This document shows positions 1 through 9,146 of a stretch of 51,685 nucleotides of DNA, piece by piece; the stretch's first letter is position 1, and every line of letters starts with the position of its first letter. The notes under the pieces were generated by a model. The model made no database searches and was not told the DNA's origin. It saw only the letters and a list, made by a program, of their open reading frames with translations. This DNA is from an uncultured Flammeovirgaceae bacterium. GTDB lineage: Bacteria > Bacteroidota > Bacteroidia > Cytophagales > Cyclobacteriaceae. Location: contig CAKZYA010000018.1 of the NCBI GenBank assembly GCA_937883755.1, positions 1-51,685 of the forward strand, written 5' to 3'. The position numbers and the translations under genes were made by a program.

Positions 1-70
1 CAGCAGCGTTGCCTACAAAAAAATCTTCCAGCCCATCGCCGTTTACATCGCCTACTGCTAACTTTCTATT
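1..70 (-). pseudogene. FG-GAP/VCBS repeat fragment at the window edge
   Basis: Read on the minus strand the first 70 bases encode a segment containing AVGDVNGDGLEDFFVG, a textbook FG-GAP/VCBS calcium-binding propeller repeat (DxNxDGxxD). Such repeats occur in large secreted proteins of Bacteroidota. An in-frame TAG lies immediately upstream (71-73) and there is no start codon between it and the repeat, so this is either a broken remnant or the downstream part of a frameshifted gene whose remainder lies left of the window. The rest of 74-275 shows nothing recognisable. Confidence 0.6.
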
Positions 71-275
71 CTACTATGCAGCGCGGGGCACAAAAGGGGC
101 TAAGCGGTTGATCAAAGATTATCAGTTACACGAGTACTGTGCACCAGTGCTCTATTAAAGTAAAAAGTAAAGTATAATATTTTGCAATCCGATTCGCAAA
201 TCATCTAACTACCCAAAAACAAAAAAGGCAGATTCACCACGAACCTACCTTCTATCAAATATCAATTAAGAATTT

Positions 276-1682
276 CTACAGATGAATCACCTCATCGTAG
301 GCAGCAGCGGCAGCTTCCATCACTGCTTCCGACATGGTTGGGTGGGGGTGTACTGACTTGATAATTTCGTGCCCGGTAGTTTCTAGCTTACGGGCGGCTA
401 CCACCTCGGCGATCATTTCAGTTACATTCGCGCCAATCATGTGAGCACCGAGCCATTCACCATACTTCTTATCGAAGATCACTTTTACGAAACCTTCATT
501 GGCTCCCGCCGCACTAGCTTTTCCTGAAGCAGAGAAGGGGAACTTACCAACGCGGATGTCATAACCAGCTTCCTTAGCTGCTTTTTCGGTATAGCCTACC
601 GAAGCAACTTCGGGCCAGCAGTAGGTGCAGCCCGGTAGGTTATTGTAGTCTAGCGGCTCGGGATTCATTCCAGCAATAGCCTCTACGCAAGTGATGCCTT
701 CGGCGGAAGCTACGTGGGCGAGAGCAGGACCCTTCACAATATCGCCAATGGCATAAACTCCTTCCACATTGGTACGGTAAAAATCATCAACCTCTACATG
801 AGTTTTTCTTTCGTTGAGTTTTACCCCAGCCTCTTCAATACCTACGTTTTTCAAGTTGGTGGCAACTCCTACTGCTGAGAGCACTACATCACACTCGATG
901 ATTGTTTCCTTGCCATCCTTCGATTTTACGTTCACTTTACAGCCCTTCCCTTTGGTATCTACTGAAGTTACCTCAGAGTTGGTCATGATTTTAATACCAT
1001 TCTTCTTGTAGATTTTCTCTAGCTGCTTAGATACTTCTTCATCTTCCAGAGGAATGATATTCGGAAGGTATTCAACAATGGTCACTTCGGTGCCAATAGT
1101 ATTGTAGAAGTAAGCAAACTCACAGCCAATGGCTCCTGAGCCAACCACTACCATCTTCTTAGGTTGCTCGTCCATGACCATCGCCTTGCGATACTCAATA
1201 ATTTTCTCTCCATCAATGGGAATACTAGGCAATTCCCGGGCGTGACCGCCAGTGGCCAAGATGATGTGTTTAGCCGAATAGGTCTGTGACTTTCCGTCTT
1301 CCCCTTTCACTTCTACCTTTCCTTTTCCAGCTAATTTACCGTGACCTACCAAGGTTTCAATCTTGTTTTTGCGGAACAAAAACTGAATCCCCTTACTCAT
1401 TTTTCCGGCAGTATTCCGGCTACGCTTTACCATTCCGGCAAAGTCTACTTCAGCATCTTTTACACTGATGCCGTATTCTTGCGCGTGTTTGATATACTCA
1501 AAAACCTGAGCGCTTTTTAGTAGTGCTTTGGTAGGAATACAACCCCAGTTGAGGCATACACCTCCTAGTTCAGCCTTCTCTACTACTGCCACCTTCATAT
1601 CTAACTGAGCTGCTCGAATAGCGGCTACATAGCCTCCTGGCCCACTTCCAATTACAATAAGATCATATGATTTCTCTGCCAT
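276..1682 (-). CDS. lpdA: Dihydrolipoyl dehydrogenase (E3)
   Basis: FAD-dependent oxidoreductase that reoxidises the dihydrolipoyl groups of 2-oxoacid dehydrogenase complexes with NAD+, in the cytoplasm. At 468 aa it has the family length. Visible elements: FAD-binding GSGPGG near residues 12-17, the redox disulfide GGVCLNWGCIPTK (C43, C48), the NAD-binding GSGAIG at 181-186, the second FAD motif (YAIGDIV), and the C-terminal HPHPTMSE with the catalytic His447/Glu452 pair. It stands alone, without E1 or E2 genes beside it, and has its own promoter. Bacteroidota often carry more than one lpd paralog; which complex this copy serves cannot be told here. Confidence 0.97.
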   Translation of the reverse strand: MAEKSYDLIVIGSGPGGYVAAIRAAQLDMKVAVVEKAELGGVCLNWGCIPTKALLKSAQVFEYIKHAQEYGISVKDAEVDFAGMVKRSRNTAGKMSKGIQFLFRKNKIETLVGHGKLAGKGKVEVKGEDGKSQTYSAKHIILATGGHARELPSIPIDGEKIIEYRKAMVMDEQPKKMVVVGSGAIGCEFAYFYNTIGTEVTIVEYLPNIIPLEDEEVSKQLEKIYKKNGIKIMTNSEVTSVDTKGKGCKVNVKSKDGKETIIECDVVLSAVGVATNLKNVGIEEAGVKLNERKTHVEVDDFYRTNVEGVYAIGDIVKGPALAHVASAEGITCVEAIAGMNPEPLDYNNLPGCTYCWPEVASVGYTEKAAKEAGYDIRVGKFPFSASGKASAAGANEGFVKVIFDKKYGEWLGAHMIGANVTEMIAEVVAARKLETTGHEIIKSVHPHPTMSEAVMEAAAAAYDEVIHL

Positions 1683-1715
1683 AGTTGTGTTGTGTTCTAA
1701 AAATTAAATCGCTTG

Positions 1716-1744
1716 CAAAAATAGTGAATTGACGGGCATTACAA
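1716..1744 (-). promoter_or_regulatory. Bacteroidota-type promoter of lpdA
   Basis: On the minus strand a -7 box TATTTTTG (1716-1723) matches TAnnTTTG, and a -33 TTG (1742-1744) lies 18 bases upstream. This is the spacing known for the primary sigma factor of Bacteroidota. Transcription would start near 1709, giving a leader of about 27 nt before the ATG at 1682. Confidence 0.65.
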
Positions 1745-1807
1745 AATGCCTAAATCCATAACAACTTGCGTAAACCGGACGTTCAGGGTATAATAAATAC
1801 TGCAGTG

Positions 1808-2518
1808 ATGAACGAGATAAATGCCCTAGAAACTTATAATAAACTAGCGAAAAGCTATTCTGATAAAATAGACTATAAACCCCATAATGCTTTTTATGAC
1901 CGCCCCAACACACTGAGTCTGTTACCAGAGGTAGCTGGAAAACACGTGCTAGACGCGGGCTGTGGGCCGGGAAAATACGCGGAGATTCTGATGGAAAAAG
2001 GAGCGACAGTTATCGGAATAGATTTGAGTCTGAGAATGATTGAAGAGGCGGTAATGAGAAATGGTTCTAATGGTGAATTTACGGTTCATGATTTAACTCA
2101 TCCCTTGGGCTTTGAAGATCAACTATTTGATATTGTTATTTGCCCGTTAGTACTAGAGTATATCTATGACTGGCAACCCGTATTCAAAGAATTCAATAGA
2201 GTTTTAAAACCCCAAGGTACTTTCGTTTTTTCCATCACCCATCCCTTTTCCGACTACACCTATTATAAATCTAAGGACTACTTTACGACCGAAAAGGTAA
2301 GTGCTACCTGGACGGGCTTCGGTGGAGCCATTGAAGTAGAAAGCTTTAGAAGGTCGTTAATGGATTGCATAAATCCGCTCATTGAGAATGGATTCACCGT
2401 AGATAAAATATTAGAACCGTTGCCCGTACCAGAATTTGAAAAACACGACCCCAAGCACTTTAAAGAGCTCAATGAATTTCCAATCTTCATGTGTGTGAGG
2501 GCAGTAAAAAACACTTGA
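1808..2518 (+). CDS. Class I SAM-dependent methyltransferase
   Basis: Methyltransferase of the UbiE/Methyltransf_11 type, substrate unknown. The SAM-binding motif I is VLDAGCGPGKYAE (about residues 47-59 from the chosen start), followed by an acidic strand end (VIGIDLS), the motif DIVICPLVLEYI and the post-motif RVLKPQGTFVFS. I chose ATG 1808 (MNEINALETYNKLA), which gives 236 aa; an in-frame TTG at 1766 would add 14 residues that resemble nothing. It is divergent from lpdA and 37 bp ahead of the HAD phosphatase gene, so the two may be cotranscribed. Confidence 0.85.
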   Translation: MNEINALETYNKLAKSYSDKIDYKPHNAFYDRPNTLSLLPEVAGKHVLDAGCGPGKYAEILMEKGATVIGIDLSLRMIEEAVMRNGSNGEFTVHDLTHPLGFEDQLFDIVICPLVLEYIYDWQPVFKEFNRVLKPQGTFVFSITHPFSDYTYYKSKDYFTTEKVSATWTGFGGAIEVESFRRSLMDCINPLIENGFTVDKILEPLPVPEFEKHDPKHFKELNEFPIFMCVRAVKNT

Positions 2519-2555
2519 ACACTTCGTACAATAACAAATTAATACCCGAACACTT

Positions 2556-3254
2556 TTGAAAACATACTCCCACATACTTTTTGACCTTGACCACACCTTG
2601 TGGGATTTTGACCGCTGTGCCACCGAAACCTTGGTAGAGCTTTATCAGGCTAATCAGCTTGAGCGGTTGGGTTGCCCCTCTGCTGAGGCGTTTTGCGAAG
2701 CTTTTCACCAGGTGAATTACCGCTTATGGGATTTATACAATCGGGGTGAGTATGACTCAGAACGCTTGCGGCGAGAACGATTTTTTATGGTACTGGATGA
2801 GTTAGATATGGAGTATGACGACAGTTTACCACCCTTGTTAGCCAAAGAGTATTTGGCCACCTGTCCCACCAAAGGCTATGTGATAGCCGGGGCGATCGAG
2901 CTATTGGAAAAACTAGGTCAGCAATATCCGCTACATATTATCACCAATGGCTTTTCCGATGTTCAGGCTACCAAACTCAAGTACGCTGGGCTAACGGACT
3001 ATTTTCAAACAGTGACTACCTCCGATGAATCGGGCTATCGTAAACCCCACCAAGGCATATTTCATTACTCTCTCAATCGTATTCCCGCTGTTGCCGACGA
3101 ATGCATTATGATTGGTGATAATCTGAAGTCCGATATTCTCGGAGCGCAGAATGCCAAGATTGACAGTGTGTATTTTAATCCTGATCAAAATCCGCATAGC
3201 TCGGCAGTAACGCACGAGATTCAATCACTTCCTGAGTTGCTTACTATTCTTTGA
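2556..3254 (+). CDS. HAD-family hydrolase, YjjG-type 5'-nucleotidase
   Basis: Cytoplasmic HAD phosphatase of 232 aa, closest in pattern to YjjG pyrimidine nucleotidases. Motif I is FDLDHTLWDFD with nucleophile Asp10 and acid/base Asp12. Motif II is the TNG segment (ITNGFSDVQ), motif III is the Lys of GYRKPH, and motif IV is MIGDNLKSDILGA. The DHTLWDF variant is characteristic of the YjjG group. The start is TTG at 2556: it places MKTYSHILFDLD exactly where homologues begin and no ATG is available before motif I. The natural substrate (nucleoside monophosphate or modified nucleotide) is inferred from family only. Confidence 0.9.
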   Translation: MKTYSHILFDLDHTLWDFDRCATETLVELYQANQLERLGCPSAEAFCEAFHQVNYRLWDLYNRGEYDSERLRRERFFMVLDELDMEYDDSLPPLLAKEYLATCPTKGYVIAGAIELLEKLGQQYPLHIITNGFSDVQATKLKYAGLTDYFQTVTTSDESGYRKPHQGIFHYSLNRIPAVADECIMIGDNLKSDILGAQNAKIDSVYFNPDQNPHSSAVTHEIQSLPELLTIL

Positions 3255-3367
3255 AAGTTTACTTCTATTTAGCAGCTAATTTTATAATTCCTGTTTTTCT
3301 AATTGCAGTGAATACTGTAAATTAAGCGGTCAAGAATTATAAATAATTACCTAAATATCACACTTGT

Positions 3368-5077
3368 ATGTACGTAAATTCCAAAGGCATGGAAGAGAAT
3401 ACCTACGATGCTATTGTCATCGGTTCGGGTATTAGTGGCGGTTGGGCCGCGAAAGAACTTTGTGAAAAGGGGCTAAAGACCCTAGTATTGGAGAGGGGGC
3501 GCATGGTAGAGCATGTCAAAGATTATATTACTGCTACCAAAGAACCTTGGGAGTTTTCCACACGGGAGCGAGTATCACCTGAAGAAATCAAAGAACACTA
3601 CCCCAAACAGAGCCGTACGGGTTACACGGTTCGGGAGTCTTCTAAGCACTGGTTTGTAAAAGATAGCGAACATCCGTACCAAGAAACCAAGCGTTTCGAC
3701 TGGATGCGGGGCTACCACGTCGGTGGGCGTTCTATTATGTGGGGGCGACACAGCTACCGCTTCAGTGACTTAGATTTTGAAGCCAATATTCGCGATGGGC
3801 ACGGGGTAGACTGGCCGATCCGCTACGCTGAAATAGAGCCTTGGTACACCTACGCCGAAGGATTTGCCGGAATTCACGGAATGAATGAAGGGCTATCCCA
3901 ACTACCCGATGGTAACTTTCTTCCCCCAATGGATTTTAACTGCTTGGAAAAACACTTTCGAGAGAAAGTAGCAGAGAATTTTGGCGGACGAGTGGTGACG
4001 ATGGGACGTACGGCTAATCTGACCCAGAACCATAACGGGCGGGTAAAATGTCAGTACCGTAACCGTTGTATTCGGGGCTGTCCTTACGGGGGCTACTTCA
4101 GCAGTAACGCCGCTACCCTACCCGCAGCGCAGGCAACCGGAAACTTAACATTACGACCGGACTCCATCGTAACTTCAATCATCTACGATAAGGAACAGCG
4201 AAAAGCCGTGGGAGTAAATGTGATTGACCGGGAGACTAATGAAGCTATGGAGTTTAACGCCAAAGTGATTTTCTGTTGTGCGTCGGCTGTTGCTTCTACT
4301 TCCATCCTGATGAACTCTAAGTCTGATGCGTTCCCGGATGGGATTGGCGCCAGTAGTGGCGAGCTAGGCCATAACCTGATGGACCATCACTTCCGTACCG
4401 GAGCCAACGGTGAGTACGATGGTTTCGCCGATCAATACTACTATGGACGTAAACCTACCGGATTTTACATTCCTCGCTTCCGCAATGTGGATAAAGCTAG
4501 CGAACGAAAAGATTACGTGCGGGGCTTTGGCTACCAAGGCGGAGGAAGCCGGGAGAGCTGGCAGAGTGCCGTGGCAGAGATGGGCTTCGGGGCTAGTCTG
4601 AAGGAGCAAATTGTAGAACCCGGTCCGTGGCGCATGGGTATGACGGCTTTTGCCGAAACCCTGCCTTACCACGAAAATAAGATGACACTGGACTATGAAA
4701 ATACTGATAAGTGGGGACAACCTACCGTGATTTTCGATGCCGAATTTAAGGAGAATGAAATGGCGATGCGGCCCGATATGGCGAACTCAGCCGCTGAAAT
4801 GCTAGAAGCAGCGGGTTTCAAAAATGTTCAGACTTACGATGCTGGTAGCTGGCCTGGACTGGGAATCCACGAAATGGGAACCGCCCGCATGGGTCGTGAT
4901 CCAAAAACTTCGGTACTGAACAAGTGGAACCAAGTACACGATGTGCCTAATATTTACGTGACTGACGGAGCCTGCATGACTTCGGCCGCTTGCGTGAACC
5001 CCTCATTGACTTATATGGCACTAACCGCCCGAGCGGCTGACCACGCGGTAAATGAGCTTAAAAAAATGAATCTCTGA
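3368..5077 (+). CDS. GMC oxidoreductase, flavoprotein subunit
   Basis: FAD-dependent glucose-methanol-choline oxidoreductase of 569 aa, the catalytic subunit of a gluconate 2-dehydrogenase-like complex oxidising a sugar or sugar acid. The Rossmann motif VIGSGISGG is near residues 17-25. A Cys cluster [15 protein letters not shown] is typical of the membrane dehydrogenase branch. The C-terminal active-site block has HEMGTARMG with His501 and the VNPSLTYMA segment with Asn544. No Tat signal is visible on this subunit; it probably travels with its partner, 12-18 bp downstream. Start could be ATG 3368 or ATG 3389; homologues vary here. No cytochrome c subunit follows. Confidence 0.93.
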   Translation: MYVNSKGMEENTYDAIVIGSGISGGWAAKELCEKGLKTLVLERGRMVEHVKDYITATKEPWEFSTRERVSPEEIKEHYPKQSRTGYTVRESSKHWFVKDSEHPYQETKRFDWMRGYHVGGRSIMWGRHSYRFSDLDFEANIRDGHGVDWPIRYAEIEPWYTYAEGFAGIHGMNEGLSQLPDGNFLPPMDFNCLEKHFREKVAENFGGRVVTMGRTANLTQNHNGRVKCQYRNRCIRGCPYGGYFSSNAATLPAAQATGNLTLRPDSIVTSIIYDKEQRKAVGVNVIDRETNEAMEFNAKVIFCCASAVASTSILMNSKSDAFPDGIGASSGELGHNLMDHHFRTGANGEYDGFADQYYYGRKPTGFYIPRFRNVDKASERKDYVRGFGYQGGGSRESWQSAVAEMGFGASLKEQIVEPGPWRMGMTAFAETLPYHENKMTLDYENTDKWGQPTVIFDAEFKENEMAMRPDMANSAAEMLEAAGFKNVQTYDAGSWPGLGIHEMGTARMGRDPKTSVLNKWNQVHDVPNIYVTDGACMTSAACVNPSLTYMALTARAADHAVNELKKMNL

Positions 5078-5095
5078 TATTTAAAATAATTGAAC

Positions 5096-5665
5096 ATGGA
5101 TCGAAGACAAGCCATAAAACGAGCTAGCTACCTGATGGGTGGGGCAATTTCCGCTCCGGCTATTATGGGAGTGATGAAAGGCTGTACTCCTAAAAAAGAG
5201 CTAAACTGGCAGCCCGGATTTCTATCCGAAGAGCAAGCTACTGTGGTATCGGAAGTAGCCGAGCGAATTATTCCAGCTACCGATACACCCGGGGCTAAAG
5301 ACGTAGGCGTACCTGAGTTTATTGATTTGATGATGAAGGATATCTTCGGTGAAGAAGACCAGCAGCAGTTCGTAGCTGGAATTACCCAGTTAGAAGAAAT
5401 GAGCCAGAGTGAGTACAGTGATGGGTTTGCTGACTTAGAGCCGGAACAGATGGATGCCCTGCTCACCAAACTAGAAGCCGAAGCTCAGGAAAATAAGCAA
5501 GAAGGCGTAAAACCCTTCTTCCGTACCATGAAGGAGCTAACCCTGCTTGGGTTTTGCACTTCCGAAGCTGGAGCTACCCAGGTGCTTCAGCATGTACCCG
5601 TTCCGGGACGCTACGAAGGCTGTATCTCAGTAGAAGAAGCTGGAGGCCGCGCTTGGGCAGTCTAA
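5096..5665 (+). CDS. Gluconate 2-dehydrogenase subunit 3 family protein
   Basis: Small partner subunit (189 aa from ATG 5096) of the preceding GMC flavoprotein. The N-terminus MDRRQAIKRASYLMGG carries a twin-arginine signal followed by a hydrophobic stretch and a Cys (VMKGC) that could be lipidated, so the complex would be exported by Tat and held at the membrane. The body has the family's FLSEEQATVVSEVAERIIPATDTPGAKDVGVPEFID pattern (in several shorter conserved blocks) and the late motif FRTMKELTLLGFCTSE. An upstream in-frame TTG (5090) adds two residues and is less likely. Inside the gene a 9-bp direct repeat GAAGCTGGA (5564-5572, 5636-5644) marks the endpoints of a deletion seen in a decayed copy at 13645. 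Confidence 0.92.
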   Translation: MDRRQAIKRASYLMGGAISAPAIMGVMKGCTPKKELNWQPGFLSEEQATVVSEVAERIIPATDTPGAKDVGVPEFIDLMMKDIFGEEDQQQFVAGITQLEEMSQSEYSDGFADLEPEQMDALLTKLEAEAQENKQEGVKPFFRTMKELTLLGFCTSEAGATQVLQHVPVPGRYEGCISVEEAGGRAWAV

Positions 5666-5691
5666 TTTAAAACTCTGAACCAAATAATCTC

Positions 5692-5728
5692 GTAGGCTCA
5701 TCATTCATGATGGGCCTACGGTGTTTTT
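5692..5728 (+). terminator. Rho-independent terminator of the GMC operon
   Basis: A near-perfect hairpin (GTAGGCTCATCAT paired with ATGATGGGCCTAC, one G-T wobble) with a very short loop is followed by a run of five T residues at about 5723-5727. It ends the two-gene GMC unit. A diverged copy of this hairpin is found at about 13757-13813. Confidence 0.85.
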
Positions 5729-5822
5729 GCTGAGTATGCTCTCTACCTATTATATTCCTGTATGATTCTAGTCTTTGTGGACTCATATACTTGAAAACTT
5801 AATGGCAAATTTCGTAGCAGTA

Positions 5823-6314
5823 TCAATTTTTCCTCTGATAGCTAAACTCACTTCTTTTAATCCAATCTTCTGAAGCCTCGAACTGAACTTCTTTTCTCAT
5901 CAAGAACTGGTCTTGCCCCATAATGTACGTTTGCCGAATCAGAGCATCTTTGTTGTCATCCTTACCTTCTCGCTCAGTTTGGATTTGAGTCTGGCCATCG
6001 GCTAATTCCTTCCTCAAGGTGATAATATCCTTGTTTAGTAAGGTTCCATTCTGAGTAATCCTGATTCGGTCGGTACTGTTGGCTTTAGGTTCATCAGGGT
6101 AGATATAGTTCAACACCAGTGTGTTTTCATTTTTACCTGGCTCCACAATCAAGTCAGCAGGCATGGTAAATGGTTCGTTCGTTTGGTAATCCAGATATGT
6201 GATACTCCCGGTCCATTCACCAATAACAGCTTTAAGGTCTTCAGGAGTAACTGTCGTTTGAGCGTAGCTATTCAGGGAAAATATGAGGACTAGAGAGATC
6301 AGAGAAAATTTCAT
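5823..6314 (-). CDS. Secreted protein of unknown function, lipocalin-like size
   Basis: 163 aa with a clean Sec signal peptide (MKFSLISLVLIFSLNSYAQ, cleavage after about residue 19). The mature part begins TPEDLKAVIGEWTGSITYLDYQ and alternates short beta-type strands, with the WTGSITYLDY opening seen in small periplasmic beta-barrel or DUF1579-like proteins that bind hydrophobic ligands. No catalytic motif is visible. It stands alone with its own promoter. Function is unknown; the lipocalin-like idea rests only on size and the GxW near the mature N-terminus. Confidence 0.75.
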   Translation of the reverse strand: MKFSLISLVLIFSLNSYAQTTVTPEDLKAVIGEWTGSITYLDYQTNEPFTMPADLIVEPGKNENTLVLNYIYPDEPKANSTDRIRITQNGTLLNKDIITLRKELADGQTQIQTEREGKDDNKDALIRQTYIMGQDQFLMRKEVQFEASEDWIKRSEFSYQRKN

Positions 6315-6358
6315 GTTTTGTGGGTGTAGTTTTTATTTGCAATGAACGCTAGTATAAA

Positions 6359-6389
6359 CAAACCTAGGCAATATCTTATAATAGGACAA
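6359..6389 (-). promoter_or_regulatory. Bacteroidota-type promoter of the 5823-6314 gene
   Basis: Minus strand: -7 box TAGGTTTG (6359-6366) with -33 TTG (6387-6389) 20 bases upstream. It predicts a leader of about 40 nt. Confidence 0.6.
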
Positions 6390-6556
6390 GCGAAGATAAA
6401 TGGTATGAACCGACCTTCGGATTCAACACATCCGTGTGAGATCACTTGAAGGTGAGCTATTTAAAAGCGGCAGCTGTGCTGTAGGGTCAGTAAGCCCTTG
6501 AGCTTTACAGAAATCAATATGTCGTTTTTTTCCAAGTCTTGGGTTTGATTAGCTCT

Positions 6557-6564
6557 TACATTTG
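6557..6564 (+). promoter_or_regulatory. -7 box in front of the VOC gene
   Basis: TACATTTG matches TAnnTTTG and lies 30 bp before the ATG at 6595. The nearest upstream TTG (6539-6541) is only 15 bases away, shorter than usual, so the -33 element is uncertain. Confidence 0.45.
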
Positions 6565-6594
6565 AACTAAAGTAGTTCTAAAGATAGTAATCAA

Positions 6595-6951
6595 ATGAAA
6601 ATCAACTCGCTCTACGTGGCTGTCTTCGATATGGATCGTGCAGTAAATTTTTATGCTAAGCATATTTTTAAAAAATCACCAAAGGATCAGTCTGAACGCT
6701 TTTCTGTGTTCGAAATAGACACTTTTCAGTTTTGTCTTTTTAACCCTGCGGTAGCAAATGAAGAACACGTAGTCGGAAATAACTGTATCCCAACCATAGA
6801 GGCCCAAGATGTAAATGCCTTTTATGAAGAGATCAAGCAAAAGGATATAGAGGTAGTATTACATTTACATAATGTCGGTAACTATCATCTATTTCAATTG
6901 AGAGATTCTGAAAAGAATACTTTAGAGTTTTATCAAGTTATTCCGGACTGA
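6595..6951 (+). CDS. VOC-superfamily (glyoxalase/bleomycin-resistance fold) protein
   Basis: 118-aa single-domain protein with the vicinal-oxygen-chelate pattern: an N-terminal strand and helix (SLYVAVFDMDRAVNFYAKHIF), a central FEIDTFQFCLFNP block and the C-terminal metal-side strand LRDSEKNTLEFYQV with the typical D..N.LEF motif. Members include metal-dependent dioxygenases, thiol transferases and simple binding proteins; the substrate cannot be deduced. It opens a run of three small, AT-richer plus-strand genes (6595-8078) that look like accessory cargo. Confidence 0.8.
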   Translation: MKINSLYVAVFDMDRAVNFYAKHIFKKSPKDQSERFSVFEIDTFQFCLFNPAVANEEHVVGNNCIPTIEAQDVNAFYEEIKQKDIEVVLHLHNVGNYHLFQLRDSEKNTLEFYQVIPD

Positions 6952-7046
6952 AATGAAATACACTCATGATATTTCGCAGAAATGTTCACCAAAAGTATTA
7001 GATATAGTTATTAGCTTCTTTGACGGTAAATTAACAAGTAAAAGCT

Positions 7047-7601
7047 ATGAATAAGTGGGTTGAAACAATTGACAAAACAACTCAGGATTTTCAAGAATCT
7101 TTTGGTGAATTGACTTCAGAGCAATTGAATTGGAAACCCAACTCAGAAACGTGGAGTATTGCACAAAATATTGATCATCTAACTGTCATCAATAAAACCT
7201 ATTTTCCAGTAATCAATTCGATCCGAAAGGGAACATACAAAACACCAATTTTGGCAAAACTGGGGTTTTTAGTCTCGTTCTTTGAGAGAACGGTATTGAA
7301 AGCAGTTCAGCCAGATAGGAAAAAGAAAATGAAAACCTTTCCAGTTTGGGAACCCGCGAAAAGTGAAATCCCCACAGGAGTTCTTAACAGATTTAAAGAG
7401 CATCAATCAGAACTGAAAGCTATGATTGAAAATTCTAAAGACTTGGTGGAAAAAGGAACAATTATTTCTTCGCCCGCGAATAAAAATATTGTCTATTCTT
7501 TAGGGGCAGCGTTTGAGATTATCGTAACACACGAACAGAGACACTATGAACAAGCTAAAGAAGTACTTGAAATAATGAAGAATAAAGCCAAGAGCAAATA
7601 G
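7047..7601 (+). CDS. DinB-family four-helix protein
   Basis: 184 aa with the DinB/YfiT pattern: an N-terminal helix with LNWKPNSETWSIAQNIDHL, in which His is the first metal ligand, and a C-terminal VTHEQRHYEQAKEVLEIM block providing the other histidines. Family members are putative thiol-dependent transferases or stress-induced metalloproteins. A hydrophobic middle stretch (LAKLGFLVSFFERTVL) fits the longer DinB_2 variants. It lies between two VOC genes, each separated by about 90 bp, so they may have separate promoters. Confidence 0.85.
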   Translation: MNKWVETIDKTTQDFQESFGELTSEQLNWKPNSETWSIAQNIDHLTVINKTYFPVINSIRKGTYKTPILAKLGFLVSFFERTVLKAVQPDRKKKMKTFPVWEPAKSEIPTGVLNRFKEHQSELKAMIENSKDLVEKGTIISSPANKNIVYSLGAAFEIIVTHEQRHYEQAKEVLEIMKNKAKSK

Positions 7602-7691
7602 TCCATATGAAACCATAGAACTTTTTTGTACGGTATGACTCATTTACAAGCCATAGTGTGCCATTTAGAGTAAGTAAACATAAAAAGGAAT

Positions 7692-8078
7692 ATGAAGACA
7701 ATTAACAGATTAATGATAAACATCTGCTCGGACAACTTAGCAAAGAGCAGAGACTTCTATACCAAACTTTTCGATTTTAATGTCGATTATGACAGTGATT
7801 GGTTTATACACCTAATTTCACGAGATAAACAACTTGAATTAGGAATCGTTAGCCGAACTAGCGAAATCGTCCCAGATGCATTTAAGCACGATCCAAAAGG
7901 ATTTTATGTGACATTTGTTGTGAATAATGCTGATGAAGTGTTTGAAATAGCAAAAAAGGAACGTCTTGAAGTTATAAGTGAACCATTGGACACCTTTTAT
8001 GGTCAGAGACGATTGCTACTTAAAGACCCTAATGGAACATTGGTGGATGTTTCATCGCCAATTCCAAATTTAGAATAA
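7692..8078 (+). CDS. VOC-superfamily protein
   Basis: 128 aa, glyoxalase/bleomycin-resistance fold. It begins INRLMINICSDNLAKSRDFYTKLFDFNVDYD, has the middle strand WFIHLISRDKQLELGIV and ends with LLLKDPNGTLVDVSSP, the conserved DPxGxxxxV/I pattern. It is distinct in sequence from the VOC protein at 6595, so the two are not a recent duplication. Substrate unknown. Confidence 0.85.
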   Translation: MKTINRLMINICSDNLAKSRDFYTKLFDFNVDYDSDWFIHLISRDKQLELGIVSRTSEIVPDAFKHDPKGFYVTFVVNNADEVFEIAKKERLEVISEPLDTFYGQRRLLLKDPNGTLVDVSSPIPNLE

Positions 8079-8178
8079 AGAAGGGCTTATAACATTATGG
8101 CGGATGAATTGATAAATTCAAGTTTCAGAGCCTTATCTTGGGTAGACAGTTAAGCGCAATGTACGTGTTTATCTCTAC

Positions 8179-9009
8179 TCAGGACTGGAAAAAAGCGATG
8201 CTCTCTCCAAGAGATTTCCACTTGAGAGCCTCTACACCTTCATAATATTGGCTAGGGGTGATACCTCCCGTGATTTTTTTGAAATCATTGATGAAATGCG
8301 ACTGATCATAATATCCGAACTCCAATGCAAGTTGGGTAAGATTGCTAGGGTACGATTTATCTAGTATAGGTTGGAGTCTAGCTATACGTTGAAATTGCTT
8401 GGGCGTATATCCTGTGAGCTGCTTGAATGTTCTTTGGAACTGCCTTTGAGAAACATTACTTTTTGCAAGTATCTTTTGCATGTGCCTAGGATCTGGGTTT
8501 CTCATTTCATTGAGGAGTTTACTAAACCTAGGATCTATTTTTATCAGCCTCTTATTCATATAAGATAGCTCCTGAAGCATCAATTGCATACGCTCTTGGT
8601 TAGTGCTAGTAGCCCTTAATTTATCCTGTAATACATCAAGCCAATCAAATTTAAACGCCGTACTACGTATCACTTGATCCATGAAATCCCTTCCTGGCAA
8701 GGAGAGCAGTGCTGGAATGGCATAAGGCTGTAAGCAAAGTGCAAATAGCCCAAAATCTTCTTTGACTATGAACCTACCAATCTTTGAAAGCTGGCCACCA
8801 ATTACTAAGTCTCCTTCTTGAAATACATAATCATCGTGATCCAACTGAAAAGAACCTTTATAAACGTAGATCAGCAAACAGATACCTTTTGGTAGCACAC
8901 AATGGATGTATGGCCTAGTATGAGAAGCTTTTCCTTCCTGCACCCAAAAAAAGTCTGCGTGAGGCTGCTTTCTTTGATCAAGTGATATGAATTGAAACTT
9001 TGTAACCAT
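8179..9009 (-). CDS. AraC-family transcriptional regulator
   Basis: 276 aa: an N-terminal cupin-like sensor region (about 1-130, with the LDHDDYVFQEGDLVIGG strand pattern) followed by a C-terminal double helix-turn-helix (about 160-255). The latter includes SQRQFQRTFKQLTGYTPKQF and the signature LALEFGYYDQSHFINDFKKITGGITPSQYY. It probably binds a small ligand and regulates a nearby or distant gene. The neighbours give no clear target: the VOC gene at 7692 converges on it and the LytTR gene at 9147 lies upstream on the same strand. Confidence 0.9.
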   Translation of the reverse strand: MVTKFQFISLDQRKQPHADFFWVQEGKASHTRPYIHCVLPKGICLLIYVYKGSFQLDHDDYVFQEGDLVIGGQLSKIGRFIVKEDFGLFALCLQPYAIPALLSLPGRDFMDQVIRSTAFKFDWLDVLQDKLRATSTNQERMQLMLQELSYMNKRLIKIDPRFSKLLNEMRNPDPRHMQKILAKSNVSQRQFQRTFKQLTGYTPKQFQRIARLQPILDKSYPSNLTQLALEFGYYDQSHFINDFKKITGGITPSQYYEGVEALKWKSLGESIAFFQS

Positions 9010-9146
9010 ATGTAAATGGATGCAATGACTTACTCTGAGGATTTTGAATTAGCTTCTTCTTAGTTGTACTTTTGCTAATGATCTGACCAAGCAGACTACC
9101 TCCTCATCTGTTTGTTTTTTATCATTTCTCTTTCTGACTAGCCGTT

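Noticed and set aside
1766-1807. TTG 1766 as the start of the methyltransferase.
   Set aside because: The added 14 residues have no homologue-like character and ATG 1808 begins a typical N-terminal helix.
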